DNA from: an uncultured Hyphomicrobiales bacterium
GTDB lineage: Bacteria > Pseudomonadota > Alphaproteobacteria > Rhizobiales > Beijerinckiaceae
NCBI GenBank assembly: GCA_903847605.1
Contig: CAINED010000059.1
Span: 1-64,000, forward strand
Length of the DNA stretch: 64,000 nt
Direction of reading: 5' to 3'
Shown here: in pieces, positions 28,950-38,521 of the stretch
Numbering within the stretch: position 1 is the first letter of the stretch
Layout of the letters: each line of letters starts with the position of its first letter
Translations under genes and position numbers: made by a program
Notes under the pieces: model-generated
The model's input: the letters and a program-made list of their open reading frames with translations, nothing else
Told to the model about the DNA's origin: nothing
Database searches by the model: none

Positions 28950-30251
28950 ATGACCCAGAACGCTTCCGCCGCCGCCAGCCGCTCCAATTCGTTCTTTTCG
29001 GCCTCGCTGGCCGAGAGTGACCCCGAAATCGCACGCGCCATCGAGTTGGAACTCGGCCGCCAGCGCGACGAAATCGAGCTGATCGCCTCGGAAAACATCG
29101 TGTCGCGCGCCGTGCTGGAAGCGCAGGGCTCGGTGATGACCAACAAATACGCCGAGGGCTATCCCGGCCGGCGCTATTACGGCGGCTGCCAGTTCGTCGA
29201 TATCGCCGAAGACCTGGCCATTGCCCGCGCCAAAAAGCTGTTCGACTGCAAATTCGCAAACGTGCAGGCGAATTCCGGCAGCCAGGCCAATCAGGCGGTG
29301 TTTCTGGCGCTTCTACAGCCCGGCGACACCTTTATGGGCCTCGATCTCGCCGCGGGCGGGCATCTCACCCATGGCTCGCCGGTCAACATGTCCGGCAAGT
29401 GGTTCAAGTGCGTGCCCTACGGCGTCAGCCGCGAGACCGGCCGCATCGACATGGACGAGGTCGAGCGCCTCGCCCATGAGGCAAAGCCGAAGCTGATTAT
29501 CGCCGGTGGTTCGGCCTATGCGCGTTACTGGGACTTCGAGCGTTTCCGCAAGATCGCCGACAGCGTCGGCGCCATTCTCTTCGTCGATATGGCGCATTTC
29601 GCAGGCCTCGTGGCGGGCGGCGCGCATCCCTCGCCGTTCCCGCATGCGCATGTCGTGACGACGACGACGCACAAGACCCTGCGCGGTCCGCGCGGCGGCC
29701 TCAATCTCACCAATGACGAAGACATCGCTAAAAAGATCAATTCGGCGATCTTCCCAGGACTGCAGGGTGGGCCGCTGATGCATGTCATCGCGGCCAAGGC
29801 CGTCGCTTTCGGCGAGGCGCTACAGCCGGATTTCAAGCTCTACGCCCGCGCCGTGGCCGATAACGCCAAGGCGCTGGCTTCGACGCTGCTCGAATCGGGC
29901 ATCGATCTCGTCACAGGCGGCACCGACAATCACCTCATGCTCGTCGATCTGCGTTCCAAGGGGCTCACCGGCAAGGCGGCGGAAGCGACGCTGGGACGCG
30001 CGCATATCACCTGCAACAAGAATGGCGTGCCCTTCGATCCGCAGAAGCCCTTCGTGACGTCGGGTGTGCGCCTGGGATCGCCCGCCGCGACATCGCGCGG
30101 TTTCGGCGTCGCCGAGTTCCGGCAGGTCGGCCAATTGATCACGGAAGTGCTCGATGGCCTGAAAGCGAATGGCGACGAGAATAACGGCAAGGTCGAGGAA
30201 AGCGTGAAGGCGCGCGTGCACGCGCTGACGCAGAGGTTCCCGATTTATTGA
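28950..30251 (+). CDS. glyA: Serine hydroxymethyltransferase
   Basis: A 433-residue PLP enzyme interconverting serine and glycine while charging tetrahydrofolate. Motifs: [12 protein letters not shown], the PLP Lys in [13 protein letters not shown] and the C-terminal TRGF. The ATG at 28950 opens with the usual short disordered N-terminus. In related genomes nrdR follows directly; here three kilobases of accessory DNA intervene. A terminator lies after the stop. Confidence 0.97.
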   Translation: MTQNASAAASRSNSFFSASLAESDPEIARAIELELGRQRDEIELIASENIVSRAVLEAQGSVMTNKYAEGYPGRRYYGGCQFVDIAEDLAIARAKKLFDCKFANVQANSGSQANQAVFLALLQPGDTFMGLDLAAGGHLTHGSPVNMSGKWFKCVPYGVSRETGRIDMDEVERLAHEAKPKLIIAGGSAYARYWDFERFRKIADSVGAILFVDMAHFAGLVAGGAHPSPFPHAHVVTTTTHKTLRGPRGGLNLTNDEDIAKKINSAIFPGLQGGPLMHVIAAKAVAFGEALQPDFKLYARAVADNAKALASTLLESGIDLVTGGTDNHLMLVDLRSKGLTGKAAEATLGRAHITCNKNGVPFDPQKPFVTSGVRLGSPAATSRGFGVAEFRQVGQLITEVLDGLKANGDENNGKVEESVKARVHALTQRFPIY

Positions 30252-30267
30252 TCTTCGGATGAATAAA

Positions 30268-30305
30268 GGCTGCGGAAATCCTTGGCTCCGCAGCCATTCT
30301 GTTTT
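30268..30305 (+). terminator. Rho-independent terminator after glyA
   Basis: Stem GGCTGCGGA/TCCGCAGCC (30268-30276 and 30287-30295) then ATTCTGTTTT. It may also serve the converging Bug-type gene that ends at 30305. Confidence 0.75.
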
Positions 30306-31327
30306 CACTTATACGTCAGCACTTCCTTGACCCGCGCCTTTTGCGCGGGCGTGATGTCGATCAGCACTTTGCGCACGACGGCCATGGCTTCGTCAGGCGG
30401 CTGGTAGCGGAATTCGCGCTGAACGCGCTCGCCTTCCTTCATCAGCTCAGGATTGGTGAGACTGCGCCTGATGGCTTCGCGCAGGAAGGCGAGACGGTCG
30501 GCGGGTACGCCGGGTGATGTCACAAGCAGACGTCCGAGATCGTTGAGGTTGGCGCGAAAATCGATCAGCCATTGCTGGTCGGCATTGAGGTTCGGTAAAA
30601 TTTCGAAGATCGTTTTCGTATCGGGCAGCACAGGCGAACGCACGCGCGCCATCGACGCCAGTGCGATCGCGCCGCCGGCGCGCACATAAGTCCCGGCCGA
30701 ACTGTCGGAGATATAGGTACCGTCGGTTTCGCCGCGCTCCATCGACAGAATGAATTCGGACGAACTCTTGTATCCCAGCACGAGCCTGCATTTCATTTGC
30801 AGTGCGGCGCAGGTGATGAGCGCGCCATCCGCCGGGCCATCGGCAGGCGATGTTCCCGCCCAGCGGAACTCTTCCCCGCGCTTCAGCGCCGCCTCGACCG
30901 TATCGATGCCGCTTTTCTTTCCGGATAGCCATATCCAGGGATAGGCGGCGATGATGCCGAGATGATCGAACTTCGTCATGTCGTAACGAAGGTTCTCGCG
31001 CGCCATCAATTGCCCCAGTGTCGCCGGCGTGCCGTTGACGATCATCAGCCTCAAGCCATCGGGCTGGGTGACATAGAGCCGATTGAGCGCGACGAGTCCG
31101 CCCGCACCGAGCTGGTTCTCGACGATGACTGTGGCGCCGAGTTCTTTCGACAAATAGGGCGCGATCATGCGCGCATAGGCGTCAAAGCCGCCGCCGACCC
31201 CGACGCCGACGATGAAATGAAGGGTTTTGCCCTTGTAGAATTCGGCAGCGTCCTGCGCGCGCGCCGGCAATGCAAGTGTCGCGCAGATTGCGACACACAG
31301 AATGCGAAACATGCGAGCGATTGCCAT
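30305..31327 (-). CDS. Bug-type (TctC-like) solute-binding protein
   Basis: A 340-residue periplasmic receptor. The signal peptide ends near ALPARAQ; the family loop reads KTLHFIVGVGVGGGFDAYAR; the second lobe has TSPGVPADRLAFLREA. It is about as long as and clearly paralogous to the neighbour at 31372, sharing the GLVALNRLY and ITCAALQMKC stretches. Ligand unknown, no TctA/TctB gene nearby. Confidence 0.88.
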   Translation of the reverse strand: MAIARMFRILCVAICATLALPARAQDAAEFYKGKTLHFIVGVGVGGGFDAYARMIAPYLSKELGATVIVENQLGAGGLVALNRLYVTQPDGLRLMIVNGTPATLGQLMARENLRYDMTKFDHLGIIAAYPWIWLSGKKSGIDTVEAALKRGEEFRWAGTSPADGPADGALITCAALQMKCRLVLGYKSSSEFILSMERGETDGTYISDSSAGTYVRAGGAIALASMARVRSPVLPDTKTIFEILPNLNADQQWLIDFRANLNDLGRLLVTSPGVPADRLAFLREAIRRSLTNPELMKEGERVQREFRYQPPDEAMAVVRKVLIDITPAQKARVKEVLTYK

Positions 31328-31371
31328 TTCTTTCCACTCCCGATCGGCGCATGCGGCAGGTCAACGCGCGC

Positions 31372-32412
31372 TCAATGATAGGTCAGCACTTTTTTGATCT
31401 GCGCGCGCTGTTCGGCCGACGTATCGACGAGTACCTTGCGGACGGCGGCCATCGCGTCTTCCGGAGCTTGATAGCGCACGACGCGCAAGGTCTTGTTTGC
31501 TTCCGCGATGAGGTCCGGATTGGTCAGAGCGCGCCGGACCGCTTCGCGCAAATAGGCGAGACGGTCCGCAGGTACGCCCTGCGTGGTCACCAGCAATCGG
31601 CCGAGGTCGTTCAGTGCCTCGCGGAAATCGAGCATCCACTCGGTTTCCTTGGGCACTTTCGTCAGTTCGAAAATCGACGGGACGTTCGGCAGCAAGGGCG
31701 TGCGGACGCGCGCCATCGATGCAATGGGAAGCGCGCTGCCGTTGCGGGTGTAGACGCTTGCGGAACTGTCGGAGAGATAGATCGCATCGACCTCGCCGCG
31801 CGACATGGCGAGCGCAATCTCGCCGGTGCTGCGATAGCCCATGACCATCTTGCAGTTGAGCTTGAGCGCGGCGCAGGAAATCGCAGCGCCATCGCCTGGT
31901 CCGTCCCCCGGCGCCGTACCACCCCAACGCAACGCAGCGCCGGACTTCACCAGATCTTCGAGCGACTTGTAAGGCCCATTGCTGGCGACGATCCATACCC
32001 AGGGATAAGCGCCGACAATGCCCAGATGCGCGAAGTTCAGCATGTCGTATTTGATGCCGTCGAGCCCTTGCAACTGGCCCAGAGTCGCGGGCGTACCATT
32101 GGCGATATGTACACGCAGGCCATCGGGTTGCGCTGCATAGACGCGATTGAGGGCCAGCATGCCGCCAGCGCCATGAACGTTCTCGACGACGACAGTTGCT
32201 CCCAATTCGCGCGCGAGATAGGGCCCGATCATGCGCGCATAAGCGTCGGTTCCGCCGCCAACTGCAACGCCGACGACAAAATGCACCGTTTTACCGCGGT
32301 AGAATTCCGCCGCGGTCTGGGCGCGAGCAACACCGAACATCGATGACACAGATATCGAAGCAAGTATGAGGACGGCCAAAAACCGGCGGCCCGCGCTGGC
32401 GATGATTTTCAT
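31372..32412 (-). CDS. Bug-type (TctC-like) solute-binding protein, paralogue
   Basis: A 346-residue periplasmic receptor with signal peptide (SVSSMFGVARAQ), the loop KTVHFVVGVAVGGGTDAYARMIG and TTQGVPADRLAYLREA. It is the upstream gene of the pair, 44 bases from the other. The two probably arose by local duplication and may bind related compounds. Together with the nearby SGNH gene they interrupt the glyA-nrdR order. Confidence 0.88.
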   Translation of the reverse strand: MKIIASAGRRFLAVLILASISVSSMFGVARAQTAAEFYRGKTVHFVVGVAVGGGTDAYARMIGPYLARELGATVVVENVHGAGGMLALNRVYAAQPDGLRVHIANGTPATLGQLQGLDGIKYDMLNFAHLGIVGAYPWVWIVASNGPYKSLEDLVKSGAALRWGGTAPGDGPGDGAAISCAALKLNCKMVMGYRSTGEIALAMSRGEVDAIYLSDSSASVYTRNGSALPIASMARVRTPLLPNVPSIFELTKVPKETEWMLDFREALNDLGRLLVTTQGVPADRLAYLREAVRRALTNPDLIAEANKTLRVVRYQAPEDAMAAVRKVLVDTSAEQRAQIKKVLTYH

Positions 32413-32445
32413 CTGCCTTTCCTCCCCAGGCGATTATGAGAGGGA

Positions 32446-32601
32446 TTATTGCAGATCGTAAAGCGGAATTCCAAGCGCCGCCGCGGCCATGTTCATGCGT
32501 TCGTTGTAGCTGGCGAGGTGAATTTGAACGTCGTTGCGGGTCAAATGGTAGGCAGTTGCGATATGGATCGCGTCCAGTGTGCTACGATTAAGCTCGGCCC
32601 A
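32446..32601 (-). pseudogene. C-terminal fragment of a PIN-domain (VapC-like) toxin
   Basis: On the minus strand, 52 codons read WAELNRSTLDAIHIATAYHL, then a basic stretch, IHLASYNERMNMAAAALG and IPLYDLQ, ending at TAA 32446. This is the C-terminal part of a VapC-type PIN domain (the conserved DAIHIATA helix and ASYNERM strand). A stop (TAG at 32602-32604) ends it on the upstream side, so the first two-thirds are gone, along with any antitoxin gene. The SGNH hydrolase gene runs off the other side. Confidence 0.75.
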
Positions 32602-32625
32602 CTATCCATTGCGAAGGGTTGCAGG

Positions 32626-33153
32626 ATGATCCGCTGTTTCGGTCTTGCTTTGTTCGCTTGCCTTTCATTGGCGCATTCGGCTTCTGCCGCGCCTGTGGTG
32701 GCGCTTGGCGCCAGCAATACCGAAGGCAAGGGCAGGGGCCGGACGCCCGATGGCGTGCCGCGCTCGCAGGCCTACCCGGCCCAGCTCGAGCGCATGCTGA
32801 ATGCGGGGGGATGCCGGGTCCGCGTGCAAAATGCCGGCATCGCCGGCGACACCACGTCGGGCATGCTGCGCCGCGCGTCCGGCGTCATCGGAAAGGACAC
32901 CAAGATCCTGATTCTTCAGCCCGGCGGCAACGACGAGCGGCGCGGCGAGGGCGGGAACGTCGCCGGCAACGTAGCGGCCATCCAGGCCCTGGCGGCTTCG
33001 CGCGGTGTCAGGGTCATCATGCTGGAAAGTCTCGGGCGGATCGCCGGGGCGCACCGCCTGCCCGACGGCCAGCATTTCAACGCGCAGGGCCATGCCGCCT
33101 TTGCGGCTTATCTTGCGCCGCAGGTTCGCGCCGCCGGCGCCTGCGGTGGATAG
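32626..33153 (+). CDS. Secreted SGNH/GDSL-type hydrolase
   Basis: A 175-residue small esterase-like protein with a signal peptide (FACLSLAHSASAA). SGNH blocks: ALGASNTEG (block I with Ser, an unusual GAS form), GGNDERRG (block III Asn) and DGQHFNAQGH (block V Asp and His). It would act in the periplasm on an ester. The ATG at 32626 follows AGG; the longer frame to 32449 overlaps the PIN fragment and is not used. Substrate unknown. Confidence 0.82.
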   Translation: MIRCFGLALFACLSLAHSASAAPVVALGASNTEGKGRGRTPDGVPRSQAYPAQLERMLNAGGCRVRVQNAGIAGDTTSGMLRRASGVIGKDTKILILQPGGNDERRGEGGNVAGNVAAIQALAASRGVRVIMLESLGRIAGAHRLPDGQHFNAQGHAAFAAYLAPQVRAAGACGG

Positions 33154-33214
33154 ATGCGGGCAAAGCCTGTCAGAATCGCGTAGATGACAGGGACAGACTT
33201 CGAAAGGCTTGGCC

Positions 33215-33715
33215 ATGCGCTGTCCCTATTGCGGCAGTTCCGAAACACAGGTGAAGGATTCCCGTCCCACCGAGGACAATTCCGCCATTCGCCGCCGCCG
33301 CGTCTGCTCGGAATGTACAGGCCGCTTCACCACCTTCGAGCGGGTGCAGTTGCGGGAACTGACTGTCGTGAAGAAGTCCGGCAAGCGGGTGCCGTTCGAC
33401 CGGGATAAGCTCGCCCGCTCCTTCGAGATCGCCTTGCGCAAGCGGCCGGTCGAACCCGAGCGGATCGAGCGTATGGTCAACGGCATCGTCCGGCAGCTCG
33501 AAAGCCAGGGCGAAACCGAGATCGTCAGCGAAGCGATCGGCGAAATGGTGATGGAGGGCTTGAAAACTCTCGATCAGGTTGCCTATGTGCGCTTCGCGTC
33601 GGTTTACCGGAATTTCCGCGAAGCCCGGGATTTCGAAACCCTTCTGGGCGAACTGAACGATGAGAAGCCGGAGACCACCGGCGCGGGGCAGGAGCGGGTA
33701 ACCGTAAAAGAATGA
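33215..33715 (+). CDS. nrdR: Transcriptional repressor NrdR
   Basis: A 166-residue regulator of ribonucleotide reductase genes. Zinc ribbon [18 protein letters not shown] with second pair CSEC, then an ATP-cone domain ([16 protein letters not shown]). It senses ATP/dATP. ATG 33215 is the family start. Its stop overlaps the ribD start (ATGA), so it is co-translated with ribD. Confidence 0.96.
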   Translation: MRCPYCGSSETQVKDSRPTEDNSAIRRRRVCSECTGRFTTFERVQLRELTVVKKSGKRVPFDRDKLARSFEIALRKRPVEPERIERMVNGIVRQLESQGETEIVSEAIGEMVMEGLKTLDQVAYVRFASVYRNFREARDFETLLGELNDEKPETTGAGQERVTVKE

Positions 33716-34869
33716 CAGCAGCAGCCGCCACGCTTGGCCAGAACGAGGCCGGCGTGCAGACCGATTCCGATTTCGACCGCCGCATGATGCAGGCGGCGAT
33801 CGCGCTCGGTCAGCGGGGGCTGGGAACGACGGCGCCAAATCCGTCGGTCGGGGCGATCGTCGTTCGAGACGGGGTCATCGTCGGCCGCGGCGTGACGGTG
33901 CGCGGGGGCAGGCCCCATGCCGAGACCGAGGCGTTGCGCAATGCCGGCGATCTCGCGCGCGGCGCCACGCTGTTCGTAAGTCTCGAACCGTGCAGCCATT
34001 TCGGCAAAACGCCGCCCTGTGCACAGGCGATCATCGACGCCGGGATTTCCCGCGTTGTCTCGGCGCTTGACGATCCGGACCCGCGGGTGGCCGGGCGAGG
34101 TCACCGGATGCTGCACGACGCCGGGATCGATGTGACCTCTGGCGTCTGCGCGGAAGACGCGCGCCAGGGCAACCTGGGCCACATTCTCAGGGTGACGCTG
34201 GGCCGCCCGATGGTGCAACTCAAGCTCGCCGAGACGGCCGATGGCATGGCCGCCGGTGACGTCCACGATACCCGCCTGATCATTACGGGGCAGGCCGCCA
34301 ACAATCGCGTGCAGGTCATGCGCGCGATGGCCGACGCCATCATGACGGGCATAGGCACGGTCCGCGCCGACGATCCGCTGCTGACGGTGCGGCTGCCGGG
34401 GCTGGAAGACCATAATCCGCTCCGTGTTGTGCTCGACGCGAAGCTGACGATTTCGCCCCGCTCGCGCGTGGTCGCGACGGCGCGCGACGCGCCAGTGCTG
34501 GTGTTCTGCGGACCGGAGGCACCTGATGACGCTGAACAGGCGCTCGTCGGGAAGGGCGTTGAAGTCGCGCGGGTCGCGGTGGATGCCAGCGGGAAGGTCG
34601 ATCTTGCGGCGGCGCTCGCGGTATTGGCGGCGCGTGGCGTCACGCGCGTGCTGAGCGAAGGCGGCCCTCGCGTTGGCTCCGCGCTGATCGCGGCCGGTCT
34701 GGTGGACGAAGTCGCGATCTTTACCTCGCCCAAGCCCTTTGGCCGGCCTGGAACGCCTTCGCTGACGCCTGCGGCGCGTGCGCTCCTCTCCGATCGCGCC
34801 CGTTTTGCTCCCGCCGAAGAGGCACAGGCGGGCGCGGATTTGCTGCGGATCTGGAGACGGAAACTCTAA
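33712..34869 (+). CDS. ribD: Riboflavin biosynthesis protein RibD
   Basis: A 385-residue bifunctional enzyme: N-terminal pyrimidine deaminase with zinc ligands HAE and [11 protein letters not shown] (about 65-105) and a C-terminal reductase ([25 protein letters not shown]). Start codon overlaps the nrdR stop; one base separates it from ribE. Together with ribE and ribH it builds riboflavin from GTP products; ribBA and ribC are not in this window. Confidence 0.96.
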   Translation: MTAAAATLGQNEAGVQTDSDFDRRMMQAAIALGQRGLGTTAPNPSVGAIVVRDGVIVGRGVTVRGGRPHAETEALRNAGDLARGATLFVSLEPCSHFGKTPPCAQAIIDAGISRVVSALDDPDPRVAGRGHRMLHDAGIDVTSGVCAEDARQGNLGHILRVTLGRPMVQLKLAETADGMAAGDVHDTRLIITGQAANNRVQVMRAMADAIMTGIGTVRADDPLLTVRLPGLEDHNPLRVVLDAKLTISPRSRVVATARDAPVLVFCGPEAPDDAEQALVGKGVEVARVAVDASGKVDLAAALAVLAARGVTRVLSEGGPRVGSALIAAGLVDEVAIFTSPKPFGRPGTPSLTPAARALLSDRARFAPAEEAQAGADLLRIWRRKL

Positions 34870-34870
34870 A

Positions 34871-35485
34871 ATGTTCACCGGACTGATTTCGGACGTCGGA
34901 GAAGTTTTGTCCGTCGAAAAGCGGGGCGAACTCACGCGCCTGCGCATCGCCTGCAATTATGAGGCGGCGTCCATCGCGCTTGGAGCGTCCATTGCCTGTT
35001 CCGGCCCCTGCCTGACGGCGGTGGAAATCGGCACGCGTGGCGGCGATAACCGCTCGACATGGTTCGACGTGGACGCGGCCGCCGAAACGCTGGCGCGCAC
35101 GACGGTGGGCACGTGGAAACCGGGCACACACATCAATCTCGAACGCTCCCTGAAAATTGGCGATGAACTCGGCGGCCACATCGTAACAGGGCATGTCGAT
35201 GGCATTGCCGAAATCATGGAAACACGCGCGTTCGACGGCATGTGCCGTTTCGATATCCGCGTGCCCAAGGGCATCAAGCATTTCATCGCGGAAAAGGGTT
35301 CGGTCTCGCTCGATGGCACGTCGCTCACCGTCAACTCGGTCGACGACGATGTCTTCTCCGTCCTGCTCATTCCGCACACGCTCGCCGTGACGACCTGGGG
35401 AGCGCGCAAGGCGGGTGACAAGCTGAATATCGAAGTCGATCTGATGGCGCGTTATGCCGCGCGGCTGACCGAAGCGCGCGATTGA
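34871..35485 (+). CDS. ribE: Riboflavin synthase alpha chain
   Basis: A 204-residue enzyme that dismutates two lumazines to riboflavin. It has the start MFTGLISDVGEV and two lumazine-binding repeats, the second marked by SLDGTSLTVNSV. It begins one base after ribD. A small hairpin (CTCTCTATTGAGAG) lies between its stop and ribH, too short to be a clear terminator. Confidence 0.95.
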   Translation: MFTGLISDVGEVLSVEKRGELTRLRIACNYEAASIALGASIACSGPCLTAVEIGTRGGDNRSTWFDVDAAAETLARTTVGTWKPGTHINLERSLKIGDELGGHIVTGHVDGIAEIMETRAFDGMCRFDIRVPKGIKHFIAEKGSVSLDGTSLTVNSVDDDVFSVLLIPHTLAVTTWGARKAGDKLNIEVDLMARYAARLTEARD

Positions 35486-35552
35486 GATTGCGCCCCTGCG
35501 CCGCACTCTCTATTGAGAGCGCTCACTTAGATAATACGATCGGATCAGGCAC

Positions 35553-36029
35553 ATGGCCGAGCCCAAGAGAGCCGCGAGCGGCCCTGCCCAGCGCGCGGAA
35601 GGCGCGCGCTTCGTCATCGTCGAGGCGCGTTTTTACGACGCCATTGGCGATCATCTGCTGAATGGCGCGAAAGCTGCGCTGGAAGCGGCAGGCGCTGAAT
35701 ATGAAGTCGTCAGCGTGCCCGGCGCGCTCGAAATTCCCGCCGCCGTGCGCATGCTGACGGCAGACGGCAATTTCGATGGCGCCATCGCGCTCGGCTGCGT
35801 CATTCGCGGCGAGACCTATCATTTCGAGATTGTCGCCAACGAAAGTTCGCGCGGGTTGATGACGATTTCGATGGAAGATTTTCTGCCTGTCGGCAACGGC
35901 ATCCTCACCGTCGAGAACGAAGAACAGGCAATTGTCCGCGCCGATCCGAAACAGGGCGACAAGGGCGGCGACGCCGCGCGCGCGGCCATCGCGCTCTTTC
36001 ACATCCAGCAACGCATGGAACGTGAATGA
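35553..36029 (+). CDS. ribH: 6,7-dimethyl-8-ribityllumazine synthase
   Basis: A 158-residue enzyme making lumazine from the two riboflavin intermediates. Motifs: VPGALEIPAAV, GCVIRGETYHF (with the active-site His) and LTVENEEQA. The ATG at 35553 is followed by the usual short tail. Its stop overlaps the nusB start by four bases. No FMN riboswitch is seen upstream. Confidence 0.95.
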   Translation: MAEPKRAASGPAQRAEGARFVIVEARFYDAIGDHLLNGAKAALEAAGAEYEVVSVPGALEIPAAVRMLTADGNFDGAIALGCVIRGETYHFEIVANESSRGLMTISMEDFLPVGNGILTVENEEQAIVRADPKQGDKGGDAARAAIALFHIQQRMERE

Positions 36030-36535
36030 GCGACGCGCCAGGAATGCCGCATGAAGATGCGCCCAAGGAAAGCCCGCAGGTCAGCGGCAAGCGCCGGCGC
36101 GCGGCGGCGCGCCTCGCGTCCGTGCAGGCGCTCTACCAGATGGATGTCGCCGGCAAGGGTGTGAACGAAGTTCTGGCGGAGTTCGAGACGCACTGGATCG
36201 GCCAAGAGGTCGAGGGCGTCGAATACGAACAGGCGGATCTCGAATTTTTCCGTCGCGTGATTTCGGGCGTGCTCTCGGAGCAGGTCGAACTTGATCGCGC
36301 AGCCAACAAGCTGCTGTCGGAAGGCTGGCCGCTGCGCCGCATCGAAGCCGTGATGCGCGCGATTTTCCGCGCTGCCGGTTACGAGTTGAAGAAGCGCAAG
36401 GATATTCCCGCGCGCGTCGTCATCACCGAATATGTCGATGTCGCCGCCGCTTTCCTCGCGAAGGAAGAAGTCGGCATGATCAACGCCGTGCTCGACAAGC
36501 TCGCGCGCGACTATCGCGCCAGCGAATTTGCGTAA
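36026..36535 (+). CDS. nusB: Transcription antitermination protein NusB
   Basis: A 169-residue helical protein that with NusE binds boxA RNA and aids rRNA antitermination. Motifs: RRAAARLASVQALYQMD, LRRIEAVMRAI and VITEYVDVAAAF near the end. Overlaps ribH by four bases (ATGA). The next gene, thiL, is separated by the 45-base palindrome at 36552. Confidence 0.95.
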   Translation: MSDAPGMPHEDAPKESPQVSGKRRRAAARLASVQALYQMDVAGKGVNEVLAEFETHWIGQEVEGVEYEQADLEFFRRVISGVLSEQVELDRAANKLLSEGWPLRRIEAVMRAIFRAAGYELKKRKDIPARVVITEYVDVAAAFLAKEEVGMINAVLDKLARDYRASEFA

Positions 36536-36551
36536 GGGCGCCTTGGACAAC

Positions 36552-36596
36552 GCATCGCCTTTTCGCAAAACCGGGGACCACTTTTGCGGGCGATGC
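36552..36596. repeat. 45-base palindromic element of the rhizobial type
   Basis: GCATCGCC at 36552-36559 pairs with GGCGATGC at 36589-36596, and the inner CGCAAAA/TTTTGCG arms surround ACCGGGGACCAC. This is the layout of the short palindromes with core AAAACCGG..CCACTTTT that recur in many Hyphomicrobiales intergenic spaces. Between nusB and thiL it may act as a hairpin. Confidence 0.6.
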
Positions 36597-36616
36597 TTTA
36601 ATGCGATAATTCGCGC

Positions 36617-37597
36617 GTGACCGAAGACGATCTCATCGCCAAATTTTTTGCGCCGCTCGCCGGACCTTCTGCGCTCGGCCTGAAGGACGACACGGCGCTT
36701 TACGCGCCTCCCGCAGGCCATGAACTCGTGCTGACGGTCGACGCCATCGTTGCTGGCGTCCATTTCTTTCCCGGCGATCCGCCCGAGAGCGTTGCGCGCA
36801 AGGCGCTGCGCGTGAACATTTCGGATATCGCGGCCAAGGGTGCGGAACCCCAGGGTTTTCTGATGACCTTCGCCATGCCCCAGAATTTCGACATGGGCTG
36901 GCTCGAGCGCTTCGTGCACGCGCTCGGCGAAGACGCCAAACTCTGGCGCTGCCCGCTGATGGGCGGCGATACTGTCTCGACGCTGGGGCCGTTGTCGATT
37001 TCCATTACCGTCGTCGGCGCCGTGCCCACTGGCAAAATGGTGAAGCGCACGGGTGCGCAGGTGGGCGACGCCATCTATGTCAGCGGCACCATCGGCGACG
37101 CCGCGCTGGGGCTTTACGTTCATGGCGGCAAACAAGAGCCGTGGATGGAAAGGCTTTCGCCGCAGCAGCGCGATTTTCTCGTGCAGCGCTATCTCGAACC
37201 GCAGCCGCGTCTCGCGCTTGCGCCTATCATCAGAGAATTCGCCAATGGCGCGATGGATGTGTCGGACGGTCTCGCCGGCGATCTCGCCAAGATGATGCGG
37301 GTCTCCGGCGCGTCGGCACGCGTCGAGCTTGCGCGCGTGCCCTTGTCGGATGCTGCGCGCGCAGCCTGCGCGGATGAACGCGCGTTTGAGATTGCGATGA
37401 CCGGAGGGGATGATTACGAGATTCTTTTTACGGTGTCGAAGGAACAGTTTCGCGCCTTCGAATTGGCAGCAAAGCAAAACTCAATCGGCACGACGAAAAT
37501 TGGTAGCGTCGTTTCGGCTGATCTGAACAGCTGCATGTTTATTGATGCAAACGGAAACGCGAGCGGTTTTGCACGCGCCTCCTACAGTCACTTCTAA
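36617..37597 (+). CDS. thiL: Thiamine-monophosphate kinase
   Basis: A 326-residue kinase that forms thiamine diphosphate. Motifs: LKDDTALY, TVDAIVAGVHFFPGDPP, MGGDTVST and DVSDGLAGDL, ending with GGDDYEILF. GTG start at 36617 follows the palindrome. In related genomes hppA follows; here 8.8 kb of other genes intervenes. Confidence 0.95.
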   Translation: MTEDDLIAKFFAPLAGPSALGLKDDTALYAPPAGHELVLTVDAIVAGVHFFPGDPPESVARKALRVNISDIAAKGAEPQGFLMTFAMPQNFDMGWLERFVHALGEDAKLWRCPLMGGDTVSTLGPLSISITVVGAVPTGKMVKRTGAQVGDAIYVSGTIGDAALGLYVHGGKQEPWMERLSPQQRDFLVQRYLEPQPRLALAPIIREFANGAMDVSDGLAGDLAKMMRVSGASARVELARVPLSDAARAACADERAFEIAMTGGDDYEILFTVSKEQFRAFELAAKQNSIGTTKIGSVVSADLNSCMFIDANGNASGFARASYSHF

Positions 37598-37600
37598 ATT

Positions 37601-38479
37601 CTAAAAATCATACTCGAACCCGTACCCGCTGCCCTTCTTCACAACCCGTGCAAACCCCGGAAATTCAAGATGCGCGCCGAGCGCGTTGATGCCGTCGGCG
37701 ATGCACATGTCCAGAATCGTCTTGCGCGAGCGCGCGCCGAGTTCGCCGTCGAGGTCGTAGATCGTTGCGATGTCCGGACGCGCCATCTGTACGCGCTGCA
37801 GGTGGATCACGTCGCCCCACATCATCGCGGCGTCGCGGCCCGAATGGATGATCCATGCGCTGTGACCGGGCGTGTGGCCCGGGCAGCATTTGATGGAAAC
37901 ATTCTGCATGACTTCGCCGTCTTTCACGATGCGCAAACGATCCTTGTAGTCGCGCAGATGCCGCTCGGTCTGGACGATGTTCTTGTCGACGTTCGCCTTG
38001 CCGGTGTCGGGCGTCGCGCCGATCCAGAAATTCGCTTCCCTCTCGTGAACGAAGACCTCGGCCTTCGGGAAGGCCGCGCTGCCGTCTGGCGAGACGAGTC
38101 CGTACATGTGATCGGGGTGCAGGTGCGTGATGAAGACATAATCGACATCCGCCGGATCGATGCCCCGTTTCTTCATGTTCTGCGGCAACAGGCCGAGCGA
38201 TGGATACATGCGGTCGGCTGCGCCGGTGTCGATGAGCGCCAGCTTGTCGCCAAGCCTCACGGCATATTGGTTGACCGACATCCACATGGTCTCGCCCTTC
38301 TTCACGCCGGTCAGGCTTTCGGCTTCCGCGAGCTCAAGGCCGAGCGCCACATCGACGCGCGAGGGCAGGATGCCGTCGCAAAGCGCGACGATTTCGATGT
38401 CGCCGATCTTTCTGACGACATCGACTGACGGATCGAGCGAATGATCGACGAAGCCGCCGGGCAGTGGTTGTGCAGTCAT
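37601..38479 (-). CDS. MBL-fold metallo-hydrolase
   Basis: A 292-residue zinc hydrolase. The metallo-beta-lactamase signature THLHPDHMYG lies at residues 118-127; other ligands are His in GHTPGHSAW and Asp in MMWGDVIHLQ. Substrate unknown; relatives include lactonases and thioester hydrolases. A three-base gap separates its stop from thiL (convergent). Confidence 0.9.
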   Translation of the reverse strand: MTAQPLPGGFVDHSLDPSVDVVRKIGDIEIVALCDGILPSRVDVALGLELAEAESLTGVKKGETMWMSVNQYAVRLGDKLALIDTGAADRMYPSLGLLPQNMKKRGIDPADVDYVFITHLHPDHMYGLVSPDGSAAFPKAEVFVHEREANFWIGATPDTGKANVDKNIVQTERHLRDYKDRLRIVKDGEVMQNVSIKCCPGHTPGHSAWIIHSGRDAAMMWGDVIHLQRVQMARPDIATIYDLDGELGARSRKTILDMCIADGINALGAHLEFPGFARVVKKGSGYGFEYDF

Positions 38480-38521
38480 TTTTTCCTCCCGCGCACTTCG
38501 GCGCTGTTCTTGATGTGGTGT

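Noticed and set aside
35486-35552. FMN riboswitch ahead of ribH
   Set aside because: The gap is only 67 bases and has no RFN-type conserved bases; only a short hairpin is visible.
35999-37477. 492-residue antisense frame over nusB and thiL
   Set aside because: Both sense genes have full family motifs and the antisense product has none.
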